Source: Candidatus Woesearchaeota archaeon
GTDB taxonomy: Archaea; Nanobdellota; Nanobdellia; Woesearchaeales; JAUUYB01
Length of the DNA: 6,740 bases
Reading direction: 5' to 3'
Assembly (NCBI GenBank): GCA_030590605.1
Contig: JAUUYB010000057.1
Location: 1 to 6,740, forward strand
Shown here: in pieces, positions 5,609 through 6,740 of the stretch
Position numbering within the stretch: position 1 is the first letter of the stretch
Layout of the letters: each line of letters begins with the position of its first letter
The notes under the pieces: model-generated
Database searches by the model: none
What the model saw: the letters and a program-made list of their open reading frames with translations, nothing else
Told to the model about the DNA's origin: nothing
Program-made: the position numbers and the translations under genes

Positions 5609-5703
5609 GTAAACTGGCCTATAATCTGTTTCCTGCGAGGTACGTTAAAATGGGGGCTGAATCAGCCTTGTTTCCATCTATCCAAATATTTTTTTTGTCA
5701 TAA
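5539..5703 (+). pseudogene. Possible decayed transposase C-terminus
   Basis: An open segment between stops (TAA ending at 5538 and TAA at 5701-5703) reads GSTKGRFHVEIISTIKTHLG and then RWSKLAYNLFPARY. The pattern R-x3-E-x5-K around GRFHVEIISTIK resembles the Y-x2-R-x3-E-x6-K signature near the catalytic Glu of IS4/IS5-type DDE transposases, and the YNL after it is also common there. The Tyr is missing and the E-K spacing is one short. There is no good start codon (only GTG at 5563), and stops lie just upstream, so it would be a dead remnant. The same bases carry the TTTC-N3-TGGA words, and chance is a fair alternative. Confidence 0.2.
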
Positions 5704-5718
5704 TGTTTGGATTTCACG

Positions 5719-5730
5719 TTTATTTATATA
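5719..5730 (+). promoter_or_regulatory. Putative TATA box for the dut unit
   Basis: Plus strand reads TTTATTTATATA. Transcription would start near 5752-5757, giving a leader of about 125-130 bases before the dut ATG, much longer than the leaders predicted for the transglutaminase, serS and cdc6 genes. No closer TATA-like sequence is evident. The box could instead serve an unannotated RNA. Confidence 0.35.
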
Positions 5731-5831
5731 TGAGTACAACTCCAGAATTTTTTGCTTTTCCTGGTTGATTGATCAGCGAAAACCATCTCAGTGTGTTCCG
5801 AAAAATGATTTCAAAGCTAAGGGGAAATATG

Positions 5832-5841
5832 TTCAATTGAA
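5832..5841. repeat. Palindrome TTCAATTGAA upstream of dut
   Basis: A perfect 10-base palindrome 40 bases before the dut ATG, flanked by GGGG (5821-5824) and CCC (5843-5845). The flanks could lengthen it into an imperfect hairpin in the leader RNA, or it could be an operator half-site pair. Confidence 0.3.
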
Positions 5842-5870
5842 TCCCTCAAACATTGTCTGAATTGCGATAG

Positions 5871-5876
5871 AAGGTG
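5871..5876 (+). promoter_or_regulatory. Shine-Dalgarno of dut
   Basis: AAGGTG, 5 bases before the ATG at 5882, matching the archaeal anti-Shine-Dalgarno and fixing the dut start. Confidence 0.55.
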
Positions 5877-5881
5877 TAAAT

Positions 5882-6307
5882 ATGGAATTGAAGATAGAAA
5901 GGGTAGATAAGGATTTAGAATTACCTACATACGCACATCCTTGGGATGCAGCGATTGATTTAAGAGCAGCAAAGGAACTGATTATCCCTCCAAAAGAGAA
6001 GGCGATCGTTCCGTCAGGGATCAAGGTCGCTATTCCCCCAGAGCACGTCGGTCTGATTTGGGACAGGAGCGGCATGGCTGCGAAGCATTCGATGCATGTG
6101 CTTGCTGGAGTCATAGATTCTGGTTACCGCGGAGAGATAGGTATAGTTCTTATCAATTTAGGAAAAGAACCTTTCGAGGTCACGAAGGGGATGAGGGTTG
6201 CACAGATGCTCATCCAGCCAGTATTGAATATTGACGTGAAAGAGGTTGACAGTCTGGACAGTACTGAAAGAGGAGAAGGAGGGTTCGGAAGTACAGGCAC
6301 TCATTAA
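5882..6307 (+). CDS. dut: Trimeric dUTPase (dUTP diphosphatase)
   Basis: Hydrolyses dUTP to dUMP and diphosphate, keeping uracil out of DNA and making the substrate for thymidylate synthase. At 141 residues it is typical of the trimeric all-beta family. All five motifs are present: motif 1 WDAAIDLRA (21-29), motif 2 DRSGMAAKHS (61-70), motif 3 GVIDSGYRGEI (76-86) with catalytic Asp79 and base-contacting Tyr82, motif 4 GMRVAQMLI (103-111), and motif 5 RGEGGFGSTG (130-139) with the Phe that stacks on the uracil. This motif set, including the AGVIDSGYRG form, fits dUTPase better than dCTP deaminase, which is longer and has a different motif 3. The stop is followed after a single base by the thymidylate synthase start, so the two genes form an operon for dTMP synthesis. 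Confidence 0.95.
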   Translation: MELKIERVDKDLELPTYAHPWDAAIDLRAAKELIIPPKEKAIVPSGIKVAIPPEHVGLIWDRSGMAAKHSMHVLAGVIDSGYRGEIGIVLINLGKEPFEVTKGMRVAQMLIQPVLNIDVKEVDSLDSTERGEGGFGSTGTH

Positions 6308-6308
6308 G

Positions 6309-6740
6309 ATGTTTAAGTCTCTCACCAAGGATAATCAGCTGATCAAAGGTGATCCTAGTTCCAGGACTGCGATAGTCACTCTTTGGACTAAGAAAGAAGA
6401 GGTGCAAAAAGCATTGGATCCGTCGATGTACGCAGTGATAGGTCAGCTGTACAGTGCAGAGAGAGGGATTGATATAATGGTGAGGAATATATTGGCAAAT
6501 CCCCACATCACAAATCTTGTCATCACAGGGACAGATATAACCGGATCCGGAATTGCGCTTTCAGATTTCTTTGGATCAGGAGTAGAGTCCGGAACGACGA
6601 ATCATGGTGTCACGTGCTGGAAGGTCATCTCCAAAAAAGTTGCTTACTTGGGGATTGACATCAAGATTGAGGATATCGATATGCTAAGAAAGTCAGTCAA
6701 CGTCGAGACGATCAAGGATCCTAAGTTGATAAAAGAGTTC
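6309..6740 (+). CDS. Probable archaeal thymidylate synthase with MtrA-like N-terminal domain (3' end outside window)
   Basis: The first 144 codons of a frame that stays open to the window edge. It begins MFKSLTKDNQLIKGDPSSRT and continues with YAVIGQLYSAERGIDIMVRN (41-60) and NPHITNLVITGTDITGSG (64-81). The G-x-L-x-[ST]-x-E-x-GI ... NP-x-I-x-x-L-[VI]-x-x-G pattern is that of the tetrahydromethanopterin methyltransferase subunit A (MtrA)-like domain, which in many archaea is fused in front of, or annotated as part of, thymidylate synthase. The catalytic Cys region would lie beyond 6740, so the synthase assignment rests on this domain and on the adjoining dut gene. A stand-alone MtrA-like protein is the alternative. 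The start lies 1 base after the dut stop without a well-placed Shine-Dalgarno, which suggests translational coupling. Confidence 0.65.
   Translation, partial: MFKSLTKDNQLIKGDPSSRTAIVTLWTKKEEVQKALDPSMYAVIGQLYSAERGIDIMVRNILANPHITNLVITGTDITGSGIALSDFFGSGVESGTTNHGVTCWKVISKKVAYLGIDIKIEDIDMLRKSVNVETIKDPKLIKEF

Larger units (their letters stand above)
5407..5881. other. Long divergent intergenic region
   Basis: This is the only long stretch without a convincing gene. It separates the leftward transglutaminase gene from the rightward dut gene. From left to right it holds an AT-rich patch (about 5471-5494), three TTTC-N3-TGGA words (5492, 5557, 5598) plus GTTTCC at 5504, 5628 and 5670, a short inverted repeat GGCTGA-A-TCAGCC (5655-5667), a run of eight T (5689-5696), a TATA-like box (5719-5730) and a palindrome TTCAATTGAA (5832-5841). 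A 99-codon frame at 5561-5860 exists but has poor coding character. No tRNA or recognisable RNA gene was seen. Confidence 0.6.

Noticed and set aside
5655..5667. GGCTGA-A-TCAGCC as an intrinsic terminator with the following T run
   Set aside because: The stem is only about 4-6 bp and the T run begins 21 bases later. No gene reading rightwards ends here.
5561..5860. 99-codon plus-strand frame beginning MWKLSALSKH in the divergent gap
   Set aside because: It has a passable GGGAAGG upstream, but its composition is odd (many Trp, Cys, Phe and Ser, no domain pattern). It crosses the T run, the TATA-like box and the repeat words, so it is more likely a chance frame.
5407..5881. tRNA, C/D box RNA or CRISPR in the intergenic gap
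   Set aside because: I found no T-loop GTTCRA with matching acceptor arms, no paired C and D boxes at sensible spacing, and no regularly spaced identical repeats.
6265..6288. Polypurine tract GAAAGAGGAGAAGGAGGG as a ribosome binding site for the synthase
   Set aside because: It ends more than 20 bases before the ATG at 6309, too far for a Shine-Dalgarno. It encodes the conserved motif 5 of dUTPase, which explains its composition.
5833..6506. Minus-strand frames of 93 and 98 codons opposite dut and the synthase
   Set aside because: Both lie antisense to strongly supported coding sequence and have no recognisable motif.

Overview
The window looks archaeal. It carries an Orc1/Cdc6-type initiator ATPase, a thymidylate synthase candidate that begins with an MtrA-like domain, TATA-like promoters 25-35 bases upstream of several starts, and ribosome binding sites (GAGGTGAT, GGGAGG, AAGGTG) that match an archaeal 16S tail. 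Compact spacing, gene overlaps and a bacterial-type SerRS would suit a DPANN-like or other uncultured euryarchaeal-type lineage. That placement is inference, because there is no rRNA or marker gene here to fix it.

Left part (1-5370) is all minus strand. Read in the direction of transcription: a secreted transglutaminase-like protein (5370-3712), seryl-tRNA synthetase (3657-2383), a small membrane protein with a His-rich linker and a zinc ribbon (2370-1957), an Orc1/Cdc6 AAA+ ATPase (1902-838), a GNAT acetyltransferase overlapping its 3' end (848-315), a 38-residue Cys-containing ORF with a near-perfect Shine-Dalgarno (174-58), and the first 20 codons of another gene joined by an ATGA overlap (from 61, leaving the window). 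TATA-like boxes precede the transglutaminase gene, serS, the cdc6 gene and the small ORF, so this is probably several short transcription units rather than one operon.

Middle (5371-5881) is a 511-base divergent intergenic region, unusually long for this compact stretch. It holds the transglutaminase promoter, an AT-rich patch, three copies of TTTC-N3-TGGA with further GTTTCC words, a possible decayed transposase C-terminus, an 8-T run and a TATA-like box facing right. It is the least explained part of the window.

Right part (5882-6740) is plus strand: a complete trimeric dUTPase, then after one base the N-terminal 144 codons of a probable archaeal thymidylate synthase. Together they form a dUTP to dUMP to dTMP module that keeps uracil out of DNA and supplies thymidylate.

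The known functions are core information processing (replication initiation, tRNA charging, dTTP supply). The less explained elements are the small Cys-containing ORF with its structured leader, the His-rich zinc-ribbon membrane protein, and the repeat-bearing intergenic region.
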